In this document: in pieces, positions 28,889-38,433 of the stretch | Position numbering within the stretch: position 1 is the first letter of the stretch | Layout: every line of letters begins with the position of its first letter | Source: Stappia stellulata | Lineage (GTDB): Bacteria; Pseudomonadota; Alphaproteobacteria; Rhizobiales; Stappiaceae | Direction of reading: 5' to 3' | NCBI RefSeq assembly: GCF_020176715.1 | Contig: NZ_JAIVMF010000012.1 | Coordinates: 80,087 to 144,086 of the forward strand | Length of the DNA: 64,000 nt | Translations under genes and position numbers: made by a program | Notes under the pieces: model-generated | The model's database searches: none | The model's input: only the letters and a program-made list of their open reading frames with translations | What the model was told of the DNA's origin: nothing

Positions 28889-29196
28889 GCCTTACTCCAC
28901 GCGTGCGGTCCGAAGTGGCCCGGACCGGATATCGGCGCCTGCCTGCACCTTCCGCAGGGCAAAGACATGCCGCCGGCGGACAGGATACAGCGCGGGCGCG
29001 GTTTGCGGTAGGGCCGTGATGTGCGCGGTTCGAAATGCCGCCGCAGATGTCGGGACCGGACATCGTGTCGCAGGGTGTCGAACAGGCCGTAACCGCTGGG
29101 TAACCCTGCCATTGCTGCAACCGGGAAGCGTTCGACAGGCGGTCCCTGCTGTGTCACACTCGTGTCGTCAAAAGCGCATAGGCAAGGAGGTTATCC
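28889..29196. other. Divergent intergenic region between two DUF465 genes
   Basis: 308 bases carrying the promoters of the two divergent small genes. I see no further gene or structured RNA. Confidence 0.4.
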
Positions 29197-29376
29197 ATGT
29201 CCCTTCAGTCGCATCTCGTCGAGTTGCAGAAACGCCACTCCGACCTTGAACGTGAACTGGAAAAAGCGATGCGGCACCCGAGCACGGATTCGCTCGAGAT
29301 TGCCTCGCTCAAGCGCCGAAAGCTTCACCTCAAGGACGAGATCAAGAAACTGCAATCGGACGCGACCTTGCACTGA
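29197..29376 (+). CDS. YdcH/DUF465 small coiled-coil protein (copy 2)
   Basis: A 59-residue protein beginning MSLQSHLVELQKRHSDLERE and containing IASLKRRKLHLKDEIKKL, the DUF465/YdcH signature. A near-perfect Shine-Dalgarno AAGGAGG stands seven bases before the ATG. The gene is followed 48 bases later by a strong terminator, so it is a compact monocistronic unit. It is a paralogue of the divergent 28667-28888 gene. The function is unknown. Confidence 0.9.
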   Translation: MSLQSHLVELQKRHSDLERELEKAMRHPSTDSLEIASLKRRKLHLKDEIKKLQSDATLH

Positions 29377-29424
29377 AGTCAAAATGACGCAATCCGGTGG
29401 GCCTGTCCCGCCGCACGACACCAG

Positions 29425-29449
29425 AAGCCGCGGCATCGCCGCGGCTTTT
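29425..29449 (+). terminator. Terminator of the second DUF465 gene
   Basis: AAGCCGCGG (29425-29433) pairs with CCGCGGCTT (29439-29447) around a 5-base loop and ends in TTTTG. Confidence 0.85.
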
Positions 29450-29472
29450 GTCGTTTCAGGCGCCGTTGTCCG

Positions 29473-31110
29473 CTAGACGGATTTCGCCATTTCCCGCAGG
29501 ACGAACTTCTGGATCTTTCCGGTCGAGGTCTTCGGCAGTTCGGTGAAGACGACATGGCGGGGCGCCTTGTAGCGGGCCATGCGCTCGCGGCAGAAGGCGA
29601 TAAGCTCGTCTTCGGTGACACTGGCGCCGGTCTTGAGTTCGACGAAGGCGCAAGGGGTTTCGCCCCATTTCTCGTCCGGACGGGCGACCACGGCGGCGGC
29701 GATCACCTGGGGATGCTTGAACAGGACGTCCTCCACCTCGATGGAGGAGATGTTCTCGCCGCCGGAGATGATGATGTCCTTGGAGCGGTCCTTGAGCTGG
29801 ATGTAGCCGTCCGGATGCAGCACGCCGAGATCGCCGGAATGGAACCAGCCGCCGGCGAAGGCCTCTGCGGTGGCCTGCGGGTTCTTCAGGTAGCCCTTCA
29901 TCACGACGTTGCCGCGAAACATCACCTCGCCCAGCGTCTCGCCGTCGGCGGGAACGGCCTCCATGGTTTCCGGATCGCGGACGGTGAGATCTTCCAGGGC
30001 AACGTAGCGCACGCCCTGGCGCGCCTTCAGCGCCGCCTGTTCGGCCGCCGGGCGCGCGTCCCATTCGCGCTTCCACTCGTTGACGACAGCGGGTCCGTAG
30101 ACCTCGGTCAGCCCGTAGAGATGGGTGACGTTGAAGCCTGCGTCCTTCATCGCGGCGAGCACCGATTCCGGCGGCGGGGCGGCGGCGGTGAAGAAATCCA
30201 CCACGCGTCCGCCGAGATCGCGCTTGTCGGCGTCCGCGGCGTTGAGGATGGTCGACATCACCACCGGCGCGCCGCACAAATGGGTCACGCCCTCATCGGC
30301 CAGCGCATCCCAGATCGGTTTCTGGCGCACCTGGCGCAGGCAGACATGGGTTCCGGCAACGACCGACATCGACCACGGAAAGCACCAACCGTTGCAGTGA
30401 AACATCGGCAGGGTCCACAGGTAGACCGGGTGTTTCGCCATGCCGGCGGTCAGGATGTTGGCCTGGGCGAGCAGATAGGCGCCGCGATGGTGGTAGACGA
30501 CCCCCTTCGGGTTTCCGGTCGTGCCGGAGGTGTAGTTCAGCGAGATCGCGTCCCACTCGTCTTCCGGCAGCGACCAGGCAAACGCCGGATCGCCGCTCAT
30601 GACGAAGGCCTCGTAGTCGAGCGAGCCGAGCCGCTCCCCCTCCTGGGCAAATTCGGGATCGTCGTAGTCGATCACGAGCGGAGACACCTTGGTCAGCGCC
30701 AGCGCCTCCTTCATCACCGGGGCGAACTCGCGGTCGGTGATCACCACCTTGCTGTTTGCGTGGTCGAGTTGGAAGGCGATGATCGCGGCATCGAGCCGGG
30801 TGTTGAGCGAATGCAGCACGGCGCCGGCCATCGGCACGCCGTAGTGGGCCTCAAGCATCGGCGGGGTATTGGCAAGCATCACCGTGACCGTGTCGTTCTT
30901 TCCGATCCCGTGCGCGGCAAGCGCGGAAGCAAGACGGCGGCTGCGGGCATAAAACTCCGCGTAGACCGTGCGGCTCGATCCGTGGACGATGGCGGTTTGA
31001 TCGGGAAAGATGCTGGCGGCGCGGGCCAGAAAGCTCAACGGCGACAAGGGGGTGTAATTCGCCTGGGTCTTGTCGAGATCGCGCGTGTAGGGGCTGCCGC
31101 TATCGGCCAT
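29473..31110 (-). CDS. Acyl-CoA synthetase (AMP-forming, DmdB-like)
   Basis: A 545-residue ANL-family ligase that activates a carboxylic acid to acyl-AMP and then to acyl-CoA. The P-loop-like motif YTSGTTGNPKGV, the A5 motif HLYGLTEVYG, the HSGDLGVLHPDGY hinge region and the catalytic lysine in PKTSTGKIQK are present. MFHCNGWCFPWS is typical of the subgroup that includes DmdB (3-methylmercaptopropionate-CoA ligase) and medium-chain ligases. Substrate is not fixed by sequence. GGAGGACAGA precedes the ATG. The TauE/SafE gene lies upstream, 102 bases away. Confidence 0.88.
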   Translation of the reverse strand: MADSGSPYTRDLDKTQANYTPLSPLSFLARAASIFPDQTAIVHGSSRTVYAEFYARSRRLASALAAHGIGKNDTVTVMLANTPPMLEAHYGVPMAGAVLHSLNTRLDAAIIAFQLDHANSKVVITDREFAPVMKEALALTKVSPLVIDYDDPEFAQEGERLGSLDYEAFVMSGDPAFAWSLPEDEWDAISLNYTSGTTGNPKGVVYHHRGAYLLAQANILTAGMAKHPVYLWTLPMFHCNGWCFPWSMSVVAGTHVCLRQVRQKPIWDALADEGVTHLCGAPVVMSTILNAADADKRDLGGRVVDFFTAAAPPPESVLAAMKDAGFNVTHLYGLTEVYGPAVVNEWKREWDARPAAEQAALKARQGVRYVALEDLTVRDPETMEAVPADGETLGEVMFRGNVVMKGYLKNPQATAEAFAGGWFHSGDLGVLHPDGYIQLKDRSKDIIISGGENISSIEVEDVLFKHPQVIAAAVVARPDEKWGETPCAFVELKTGASVTEDELIAFCRERMARYKAPRHVVFTELPKTSTGKIQKFVLREMAKSV

Positions 31111-31212
31111 TCTGTCCTCCGAAGGCTCCGGCGGGTCCGCGAAGCGGTCGCCGTTCGTCGCGCCATCAAAGCGGCAATGCGCCGCGCGATCAACAGCAAT
31201 GGTGGCGGCGGA

Positions 31213-31977
31213 TCAGGCGATCAGCGCGCTCAGCCCGTCCCAGAACAGTTTGACCCCGATGATGGCCACGCCCGCATAGGTGATCTTGTAGAAAATCCCC
31301 GGGCGAATGCGTTTCACCAGCCAGGCGCCGGCGAAGGTTGCAAGCGGGGCCAGCGGCAGGAGAACCGCCGATGTGGCCAGGTTTTCCGCCGCGAACTGGC
31401 CGAGCGCGGCATAGGGGACCAGCTTGATCGCATTCACCGTGGTGAAGAAGATCACCGACGTGCCGGCAAAGCGCACCGGATCGAGCCGCAGCGGCAGCAT
31501 GTAGATCTGGTAGGGCGGGCCGCCGGCATGGCTGACGAAACTGGTGAAGCCGGAAATCATGCCCCAGAAGCGCCCGAGCCAGGGCCGCTGGGCCCGCGCG
31601 ACGTTGCCGGCCCGCGCGCCGATCACCGCGTTGAGCGTGAACAGGATGGCGACCAGGCCGATCAGCAGGCGCACATGGGCCTCGCTGACCACGGCGGCGG
31701 TGAAATAGCCGATCGCGATCCCCACGATCGCGGCCGGGAGCAGGATTTTCAGGCTCGTCTTGTCGTAGATGCCGCGATAGGCGAAGAGCCCGGCCATGTC
31801 CATGACGACGAGGATCGGCAGCATGATACCGGCGGCCTGCACCGGCGCGATGGTCAGGCTCATCAAGGGCACGCCAAGCAGCGACAGCGGTCCGCCGAAG
31901 CCGCCCTTCGCCAGGCCCACCATGATGACGGCAGGCACCGCGAAGGCGTAGAACATCGGGTCGGCGATGGGGGTCAT
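31213..31977 (-). CDS. TauE/SafE-family sulfite/sulfonate exporter-like permease (1)
   Basis: A 254-residue protein with about eight hydrophobic helices and the TauE/SafE signatures GLAKGGFGG near the N-terminus and SFVSHAGGPPYQIYMLPL in the second half. Family members move sulfite, sulfoacetate or other organic anions across the inner membrane; the specific substrate is not visible. It is upstream of the acyl-CoA synthetase. If that ligase is DmdB-like, a shared organosulfur role is possible but speculative. Confidence 0.88.
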   Translation of the reverse strand: MTPIADPMFYAFAVPAVIMVGLAKGGFGGPLSLLGVPLMSLTIAPVQAAGIMLPILVVMDMAGLFAYRGIYDKTSLKILLPAAIVGIAIGYFTAAVVSEAHVRLLIGLVAILFTLNAVIGARAGNVARAQRPWLGRFWGMISGFTSFVSHAGGPPYQIYMLPLRLDPVRFAGTSVIFFTTVNAIKLVPYAALGQFAAENLATSAVLLPLAPLATFAGAWLVKRIRPGIFYKITYAGVAIIGVKLFWDGLSALIA

Positions 31978-32289
31978 TCGGCACTCGTTCGGCGGGTGGG
32001 TCGGCTGTTGTCATAGGCTTTGCGGAGACGGCTGTCACGTTCGTCCGGCGAAGACGGATTCCGCCTTGCGCCCGTCGGCCCGGGTGCTTCTGGAAGACTC
32101 GGGGCCCTGATCGCCACCATACGCAAACTCCCCATTCACCGAATGTCGTAGCCGCCCAAGTCTTGCCTTTCGCGGGCGGCTGGCGGCACATACGATGCAC
32201 GAGGGACAGGAGACACACTGCCGCCCGTAATCCGGCGCCGGGCCAACCGGAGCACGGACGCGGGCGCGTCGCACAGGGAGGAACGTCAG
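31978..32289. other. Divergent intergenic region upstream of prpE
   Basis: 312 bases between divergent tauE-like and prpE. It must hold both promoters. I looked for a TTTGC/GCAAA pair of the ScfR/PccR type known for propionate genes and saw only unpaired half sites. Confidence 0.4.
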
Positions 32290-34197
32290 ATGGCAAGCCG
32301 CTATCACGAGGTCTATGAGGGCTGGAAACGCGATCCGGAAGGCTTCTGGGCGGAGGCTGCCGCTGAGATCGACTGGATCAAGCCCTGGGACAAGGTGTTC
32401 GACCAAACCCTTGGCGGCTACGGGCAGTGGTTTGCGGGTGCGGAATGCAACACCTGCTACAATTGCCTCGACCGCCACGTGGAGCGCGGGCGCCCCGGCC
32501 AGCCGGCGATCATCTACGACAGCCCGATCACCGGCGCGAAGGCGACCTATTCCTATGAGGAAACGCTGGAGCGGGTGAATGCGATGGCCGCCGTCCTGAG
32601 CGACCAGGGCGTCACCAAGGGCGACCGCGTCATCATCTACATGCCGATGATCCCGGAAGCGGTGATGGCGATGCTTGCCTGCGCCCGTCTCGGTGCGGTG
32701 CATTCGGTCGTCTTCGGCGGCTTCGCCGCCAACGAACTGGCTACCCGCATCGACGACGCCAAGCCGACCGCGATCATTGCCGCCTCCTGCGGCATCGAGC
32801 CGGGCCGGGTCGTGACCTACAAGCCGCTGCTCGACGAGGCGATCAATCTGTCCGCGCACAAGCCGGCCAACTGCTTCGTGCTGCAGCGCGAGCAGTCGAA
32901 GGCGGTGCTGACCGACGGGCGCGACCACGATCTCGGCGTGCTGATGGACGAGGCGCTCGCCGCCGGGCGCACCGTCCCTTGCGTGCCGGTGAAGGCGACC
33001 GACCCGCTCTATATTCTCTACACCTCCGGCACCACCGGGCAGCCGAAGGGCGTCGTGCGCGACAACGGCGGCCATATGGTCGCGCTCAAGTGGTCGATGA
33101 CCAACATCTACGGCATCGAACCGGGGGAGGTGTTCTGGGCGGCCTCGGATGTCGGCTGGGTCGTCGGCCATTCCTACATCGTCTATGCGCCGCTGCTGCA
33201 GGGCGCGACCACCATCGTCTTCGAGGGCAAGCCGGTCGGGACGCCGGACGCGGGCGTGTTCTGGCGGGTGATCTCGGAGCACAATGTGGTGAGCCTGTTC
33301 ACGGCGCCGACGGCGTTTCGCGCCATCAAGAAGGAAGACCCGCGCGGCGAACTGATCACCGATTACGATCTCGCCAGCTTCCGCTCGCTGTTCCTTGCGG
33401 GCGAACGCGCCGACCCCGACACGCTGCAATGGGCGGAGGACCAGCTCGGCGTGCCGGTGATCGATCACTGGTGGCAGACCGAGACCGGCTGGACCATCGT
33501 CGGCAATCCGCTCGGGCTTGGCCTGCTGCCGGTCAAGCATGGCTCGCCGACCGTGCCGATGCCGGGCTACGACGTGCAGGTGCTGGACGATGCGGGGCAT
33601 CCGGTGCCGGCCGGAACGCTGGGCAATGTCGTCGTTAAGCTGCCGCTGCCGCCGGGCTGCCTGCCCACGCTGTGGCAGGCGCCGGAGCGCTTCCACAAGG
33701 CCTATCTCGAGGAGTTTCCGGGCTACTACAAGACGGCGGATGCCGGCGTGATGGACGAGGACGGTTATCTCTTCATCATGGCGCGCACCGACGACATCAT
33801 CAATGTCGCCGGTCACAGGCTCTCCACCGGCGCGATGGAAGAGGTGCTGGCGGGCCATCCAGATGTCGCCGAATGCGCGGTGATCGGCGTGGTCGACACG
33901 CTGAAGGGACAGGCGCCTTGCGGGTTCGTCGTGCTCAAGGCCGGGGTCAACCGTCCGCACGCGGAGATCGAGGCGGAACTGGTCAAGCGGGTGCGCGAGA
34001 AGATCGGCCCGGTGGCGGCCTTCAAGCTGGCGATCACCGTCGAACGCCTGCCGAAGACGCGCTCGGGCAAGATCCTGCGCGCCACCATGCGCCAGATCGC
34101 CGACGGGGCCGAGGTCCGGGTGCCCGCGACAATCGACGACCCGGCGATTCTGGAGGAAATCGAGGAGGCGCTGAAGGCGCGCGGCCTTGCCGTGTGA
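32290..34197 (+). CDS. prpE: Propionyl-CoA synthetase
   Basis: A 635-residue AMP-forming ligase of the acetyl-CoA-synthetase group, best matching PrpE, which makes propionyl-CoA from propionate. The N-terminal MASRYHEVYEGWKRDPEGFW and NTCYNCLDRHVE, the core YTSGTTGQPKGVVRDNGGH, WWQTETGW and C-terminal LPKTRSGKILRATMR with the acetylatable catalytic lysine support this. GGGAGGAACGTC precedes the ATG. No methylcitrate or methylmalonyl genes are adjacent in the window. Confidence 0.93.
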   Translation: MASRYHEVYEGWKRDPEGFWAEAAAEIDWIKPWDKVFDQTLGGYGQWFAGAECNTCYNCLDRHVERGRPGQPAIIYDSPITGAKATYSYEETLERVNAMAAVLSDQGVTKGDRVIIYMPMIPEAVMAMLACARLGAVHSVVFGGFAANELATRIDDAKPTAIIAASCGIEPGRVVTYKPLLDEAINLSAHKPANCFVLQREQSKAVLTDGRDHDLGVLMDEALAAGRTVPCVPVKATDPLYILYTSGTTGQPKGVVRDNGGHMVALKWSMTNIYGIEPGEVFWAASDVGWVVGHSYIVYAPLLQGATTIVFEGKPVGTPDAGVFWRVISEHNVVSLFTAPTAFRAIKKEDPRGELITDYDLASFRSLFLAGERADPDTLQWAEDQLGVPVIDHWWQTETGWTIVGNPLGLGLLPVKHGSPTVPMPGYDVQVLDDAGHPVPAGTLGNVVVKLPLPPGCLPTLWQAPERFHKAYLEEFPGYYKTADAGVMDEDGYLFIMARTDDIINVAGHRLSTGAMEEVLAGHPDVAECAVIGVVDTLKGQAPCGFVVLKAGVNRPHAEIEAELVKRVREKIGPVAAFKLAITVERLPKTRSGKILRATMRQIADGAEVRVPATIDDPAILEEIEEALKARGLAV

Positions 34198-34375
34198 CGA
34201 TGCCGGTTGCAGGGCCGGCGCGCGGTGACGCAGCGTCCACCGGCCTCGACGGGCGGTCCGGCCGCCGTTGCCGTGCGCCCCATCGACAGGCTGGGTTCCC
34301 CGGCCTATGGTCGCGGCAATGTCCGGCCCTGGCCGGTCACTTCGGATATGGACAACGCGACAAACGAGGATGCCA

Positions 34376-35167
34376 GTGTCCCTGGAAAACAAAGTTGCCA
34401 TTGTCACCGGTGCGGCCGGCGGCATCGGCTTCGCCATCGCGAAGCGCTTCGTGCAGGACGGGGCGAAGGTGGTCATCGCCGATCAGGACGAAACCCGCGG
34501 CGAGGCGGCGGAAGCGGAGCTCAAGGCGCTCGGGGACGTGCTCTACGTCCATTGCAACGTCGCCGAGAAGCTGGACGTGCGCAATCTCGTGGCCGCGACG
34601 CTCGATGCCTACGGCGATATCGACGTTCTGGTGAACAACGCCGGGATTGTCGTCGGGGCGGACTTCCTCGACCTCGACGAGGCGGATTTCGACCGGGTCC
34701 TGTCCGTCAACCTGAAGGGCGCGTTCCTCTGTTCCCAGGCGGTGGCCCGTCACATGGTCGCCAAGGTCAAGGACGGCGGGACCCCCGGCACGATCATCAA
34801 CATGTCGTCGGTCAATGCGGTCTTCGCGATCGCCAACCAGGTGCCCTATTCCGTTTCCAAGGGCGGGTTGAACCAGCTGACCAAGGTGGCGGCGCTGTCG
34901 CTCGCCGAATACGGCATTCGCGTCAACGGCATCGGTCCCGGCTCGATCATGACGGAGATGCTGGCCTCGGTGAACTCCGACCCGGCCGCGAAGGCACGCG
35001 TCTTGTCGCGCACGCCGTTGCGTCGCGTCGGCGAGCCGTCGGAAATCGCCGGCGTGGCGGCTTTCCTCGCCTCCGACGATGCAAGCTACATCACCGGCCA
35101 GACGATCTACGCGGATGGCGGTCGTCTGCCGCTGAACTACACGGTGCCGGTTCCCGATCAGGATTGA
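34376..35167 (+). CDS. SDR-family NAD(P)-dependent oxidoreductase
   Basis: A 263-residue classical short-chain dehydrogenase. The nucleotide motif TGAAGGIG, NNAG, the catalytic serine region NMSSVNAVFA and YSVSKGG are present, with the usual C-terminal DGGRLPLNYTV. GTG at 34376 is preferred: GAGGA lies five bases upstream, whereas the ATG at 34370 directly touches it. Substrate is unknown. It follows prpE by about 180 bases and ends at a bidirectional terminator. Confidence 0.9.
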   Translation: MSLENKVAIVTGAAGGIGFAIAKRFVQDGAKVVIADQDETRGEAAEAELKALGDVLYVHCNVAEKLDVRNLVAATLDAYGDIDVLVNNAGIVVGADFLDLDEADFDRVLSVNLKGAFLCSQAVARHMVAKVKDGGTPGTIINMSSVNAVFAIANQVPYSVSKGGLNQLTKVAALSLAEYGIRVNGIGPGSIMTEMLASVNSDPAAKARVLSRTPLRRVGEPSEIAGVAAFLASDDASYITGQTIYADGGRLPLNYTVPVPDQD

Positions 35168-35186
35168 GCCTGCGGGCACGACCGCG

Positions 35187-35215
35187 AAAAAGCCGGGCAT
35201 GATGCCCGGCTTTTT
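35187..35215. terminator. Bidirectional terminator between the SDR and ABC exporter genes
   Basis: AAAAAGCCGGGCAT and ATGCCCGGCTTTTT form a near-perfect symmetrical stem, with a T-run on either strand. It serves two convergent genes. Confidence 0.92.
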
Positions 35216-35247
35216 GGGTTGAGGAGCGCGGTTCCGGTCGTTGGCCG

Positions 35248-37077
35248 CTATTCGGCGGCGGAGCGTTCGGAGCCGGTTTCAGAAAAGGCGCGGGCACCGG
35301 TCTCGAACTGCAGCTTCGCCAGCTTGGCATAAAGCCCGCCGCGGGCGACCAGATCCTCGTGCCGTCCGGTCTCCACGATCCGTCCGCCGTCCATCACCAC
35401 GATCCGGTCGGACTTCAGCACGGTTGCCAGACGGTGGGCGATGACGAGCGTCGTGCGTCCCTCCATCAGCCGTTCGAGTGCGGCCTGGACGAGGGTCTCG
35501 TTCTCCGCATCGAGCGCGCTTGTCGCCTCGTCAAGGAGCAGGATCGGCGCGTCCTTGAGGATGGCGCGGGCGATGGCGACACGCTGGCGCTGGCCGCCCG
35601 ACAAGGTGATGCCGCGTTCGCCGACCGGCGTGTCGTAGCCCTTTTCCAGCGCGCGGACGAATTCGTCGGCCGAGGCCGCGACGGCCGCTGCCTCGATTTC
35701 CTCGCGGCTGGCATCGGCGCGCCCGAAGGCGATGTTTTCGGCAATCGTCGCGCCGAAAACGGTGGTGTCCTGCGGCACCAGCGCGATATGGCGGCGGATG
35801 TCGACCGGATCGCAGTCGCGCAGGTCGAAGCCGTCGATGCGGATGGTGCCGGCGGTGGGGTCGTAGAAGCGCATCAGGAGATGGAACAGCGTCGACTTGC
35901 CGGCGCCGGAGGGGCCGACCACGGCGACGGTTTCGCCGGGCGATATGTCGATGTCGACCCCGTCGAGAACCGGCAGGTTCGCTTCCGGTCCGTAGGAAAA
36001 CGAGACCCCGTCGATGTGGACCGCGCCTTCCATGCGCTTGGGAAGCTTCGCCGGCGCCGGGGGGGCTGCGATCTGCGGGCGGATCTGGAGGATTTCCGAA
36101 AGCCGCTCGGCCGCGCCGGCTGCAAGCGAGATCTCGCCCCAAACCTGGCTCATCTCGCCGAGCGCGCCGGCCGCGAAGATCGAATAGAGCAGGAACTGGC
36201 CGAGCTCGCCGGCGGTGATCCGGCCGACGAAGACATCGCTAGCGCCGACCCACAGCACGGTAACCACGCTGGAGGCGATGACGAAGATCGCAAAGCCGGT
36301 CAGAAGCGCGCGCGCCAGGATCGCCATGCGGGCCGCGCGAAAGGCCTCTTCCACGGAGGCGGAAAACCGGCCGCCGGCGTGGCGCTCGTTGGTGAAGGCC
36401 TGGAGCGTGCGGATCGAGCCGAGAATCTCGGAGGCATAGGCGGAGGCGTCGGCAAGCGTGTCCTGGGCGTGGCGCGAGCGCCGGCGCACCTTGCGGCCGA
36501 AGGCGATCAGCGGCAGCACGATCACCGGAATGGCGCCCAGCACGAAGAGCGACAGCCGCGGGCTGGTGACGACCATCATCCCTGAGGCGCCAAGGAACAT
36601 CACCATGTTGCGCATGGCGATGGAGGCGCTGGCGCCGACGGCGGACTTGACCTGGGTCGCATCGGCGGTGAGGCGCGAGATCATCTCGCCCGACTTCGCC
36701 TTGTCGAAATAGGCCGGCGACAGGTGGACGAGGTGGGAGAACACGTCGGCGCGCACGTCGGCGACGATGCGTTCGCCAAGCGATGTGACGAGGAAGTAGC
36801 GCAGCGCCGAAAAGGCGGCGAGCGCGGCTGCAACGGCGATCAGGACGGAAAAATAGTTGTTCACCAGCGAAGGATCGTCGGCGCCGAAGCCGAAGTCGAT
36901 CATCCGGCGGATGGCGACCGGCAGCAGCAGGGTGGTCGCAGAGGCGCCGAACAGCGCCAGCAGCGCCAGTGCGACATGCGTCTTGTAGCGCGCGACATAG
37001 GGAAGCAATGCGGCAAGCGGCCGGATATCGCGTTTTCCGGCCCGCTGGGGAGCCGTTGATGAACCATAGCGGGACAC
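35248..37077 (-). CDS. MsbA-like ABC exporter (fused permease and ATPase)
   Basis: A 609-residue half-transporter: six membrane helices (about residues 25-310), then the ATPase domain with Walker A VGPSGAGKST, signature LSGGQRQRVAIARA, Walker B ILLLDEATSALD and H-loop VIAHRLAT. It would act as a homodimer exporting lipids or drugs. GTG at 37077 is chosen because the conserved part begins just after and the upstream 90 codons are not family-like; a GGAGAAAAGAGA stretch precedes it. MsbA itself cannot be separated from other multidrug exporters here. Confidence 0.9.
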   Translation of the reverse strand: MSRYGSSTAPQRAGKRDIRPLAALLPYVARYKTHVALALLALFGASATTLLLPVAIRRMIDFGFGADDPSLVNNYFSVLIAVAAALAAFSALRYFLVTSLGERIVADVRADVFSHLVHLSPAYFDKAKSGEMISRLTADATQVKSAVGASASIAMRNMVMFLGASGMMVVTSPRLSLFVLGAIPVIVLPLIAFGRKVRRRSRHAQDTLADASAYASEILGSIRTLQAFTNERHAGGRFSASVEEAFRAARMAILARALLTGFAIFVIASSVVTVLWVGASDVFVGRITAGELGQFLLYSIFAAGALGEMSQVWGEISLAAGAAERLSEILQIRPQIAAPPAPAKLPKRMEGAVHIDGVSFSYGPEANLPVLDGVDIDISPGETVAVVGPSGAGKSTLFHLLMRFYDPTAGTIRIDGFDLRDCDPVDIRRHIALVPQDTTVFGATIAENIAFGRADASREEIEAAAVAASADEFVRALEKGYDTPVGERGITLSGGQRQRVAIARAILKDAPILLLDEATSALDAENETLVQAALERLMEGRTTLVIAHRLATVLKSDRIVVMDGGRIVETGRHEDLVARGGLYAKLAKLQFETGARAFSETGSERSAAE

Positions 37078-37496
37078 GCTGTCTCTTTTCTCCGTTCGGG
37101 GTATCGTCAATCTTGCGGCATGTGCGGATCCGCGGGGTCTTACCGCGGACCATAACCGGATCGGCACGCGAAGGCCAAGCGCCTGCATGCCGGCGTATGG
37201 CCGCACCCGGCCGGTTTTTGCCGGACGCGCGCCCGTGGCCGGCCAATCCGCCGGCCGGGGAACCCTGCTCTTGTCTTCACGGCGCGTATCGGGTATAGGC
37301 TCGCGATCAGGGTTTCGGGGCCCGGACCTTCGACGGTTCAGCCCCATACGAACCGCACATCCACTCTAAACACGGTAGAGGTCGGCATCGCCGGGCGCGG
37401 CGCGTGTTTCTTCGGATCGGTGCGGTGTCATACAGATCAACCAGACGCGCCGAGCCTCCCCAGGGCCGGTGTCAGCCGCAGGCACGGGGACTAACG
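37078..37496. other. Divergent intergenic region between the ABC exporter and rpmE
   Basis: 419 bases with no credible gene. It contains a possible rpmE promoter at 37271-37299 and would give rpmE a leader of about 190 bases, long enough for regulation, though I see no recognisable leader structure. Confidence 0.4.
37271..37299 (+). promoter_or_regulatory. Putative rpmE promoter
   Basis: TTGTCT (37271-37276) and TATAGG (37294-37299) are 17 bases apart. Each matches four of six consensus positions. Confidence 0.35.
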
Positions 37497-37721
37497 ATGA
37501 AGAAAGACATTCATCCCGCATACCACACGATCAAGGTGGTGATGACGGACGGCAGCGAATTCCACACGCGCTCCACTTATGGCGCCGAGGGCGACACGCT
37601 CCAGCTGGACATCGATCCGCGCACGCATCCGGCCTGGACCGGCGGCGACCGCCAGTTGATGGACCGCGGCGGCCGCGTGTCCCGCTTCAAGAACAAGTAC
37701 GCCGGTTTCCTCGGCAACTGA
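37497..37721 (+). CDS. rpmE: 50S ribosomal protein L31, cysteine-free form
   Basis: A 74-residue L31 beginning [20 protein letters not shown] and ending [12 protein letters not shown], part of the large subunit near the central protuberance. It has no cysteines, so it is the zinc-independent type. GGGGA precedes the ATG by about six bases. A bidirectional terminator follows at 37763. It is the second zinc-free ribosomal protein in this window, with L36. Confidence 0.96.
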   Translation: MKKDIHPAYHTIKVVMTDGSEFHTRSTYGAEGDTLQLDIDPRTHPAWTGGDRQLMDRGGRVSRFKNKYAGFLGN

Positions 37722-37762
37722 GCCGGGCATATCCGATCGGCGACGCTTATGCGTTGAAATTA

Positions 37763-37793
37763 AAAACCCCGGCTCGTCGAGCCGGGGTTTTTT
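37763..37793. terminator. Bidirectional terminator after rpmE
   Basis: AAAACCCCGGCTC and GAGCCGGGGTTTT pair around GTC, with A- and T-runs at the two ends. It is shared by rpmE and the convergent DUF1465 gene. Confidence 0.92.
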
Positions 37794-37890
37794 GTGTCTG
37801 CGATCGCGATGTGCGGCGGCGGGTCTCGTCACCTGTCTTTCGGCGATATCCGCCGGTCCGTGGGACCGGCGCAAGCCTGTTGTGTCGGTG

Positions 37891-38433
37891 TCAGGACGGG
37901 CGGTTCTGGCCGAAGGCGGCGCTCAGCACGTTGAGCTGCGCGGCGACGGGGTTCTCGCCCGGAACCGGCATCGGCGCCCGGTCCTTGGCCTCATAGATCA
38001 TCCGGTCGAGATGCACGATGCGCTCCTGCAGGCGCACGGAGCGGTCGATCAGGTCGCGAAGCTGCGCGGGCAGTTCGTCCCAGCCGGGTCCGCCCTGGCT
38101 TGAGGACAAGGTGCTGAGGCGGACCTTGTTCTTCTCGCTGCCGGCCTGTTCGGAGGACATCTCGCCTTCGTTGACGGCGCGCTGCAACAGCAGCCAGGAG
38201 GCCATCTGCATCAGCCGCGTGGTCAGGCGCATCGATTCGGTCGCATAGGCGAGCGACGCCGCACGCGGCAGCGATTTCGATTCCACGCGACCGTCGCCAT
38301 CCAGATAGGCGGCGGTCTCCTCGACCAGCGCCATGCCGTCGCTGAACAGCGCAGAAAACATCTCCGAATTGGCAAGCCGGTCGACGAAATCGATGGGGCC
38401 GCCCTGGAAGGTCCGTGTGTTCCGGTCCGTCAT
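37891..38433 (-). CDS. DUF1465 protein
   Basis: A 180-residue DUF1465 protein, a family largely confined to Alphaproteobacteria. It is soluble and mostly helical: FVDRLANSEMFSALFSDGMALVEETA, then AYATESMRLTTRLMQMASWLL, and later LRDLIDRSVRLQERIVHLDRM. No catalytic motif is visible. AGGAGG stands nine bases before the ATG at 38433; the longer frame is not conserved. It lies about 420 bases downstream of the DUF1192 gene on the same strand. Function unknown. Confidence 0.88.
   Translation of the reverse strand: MTDRNTRTFQGGPIDFVDRLANSEMFSALFSDGMALVEETAAYLDGDGRVESKSLPRAASLAYATESMRLTTRLMQMASWLLLQRAVNEGEMSSEQAGSEKNKVRLSTLSSSQGGPGWDELPAQLRDLIDRSVRLQERIVHLDRMIYEAKDRAPMPVPGENPVAAQLNVLSAAFGQNRPS

Noticed and set aside
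29554..32016. 820-codon plus-strand frame
   Set aside because: Antisense to the acyl-CoA synthetase and TauE/SafE genes.
31978..32289. ScfR/PccR-type propionate operator upstream of prpE
   Set aside because: Only isolated TTTGC and GCAAA half sites are present, not a spaced pair.
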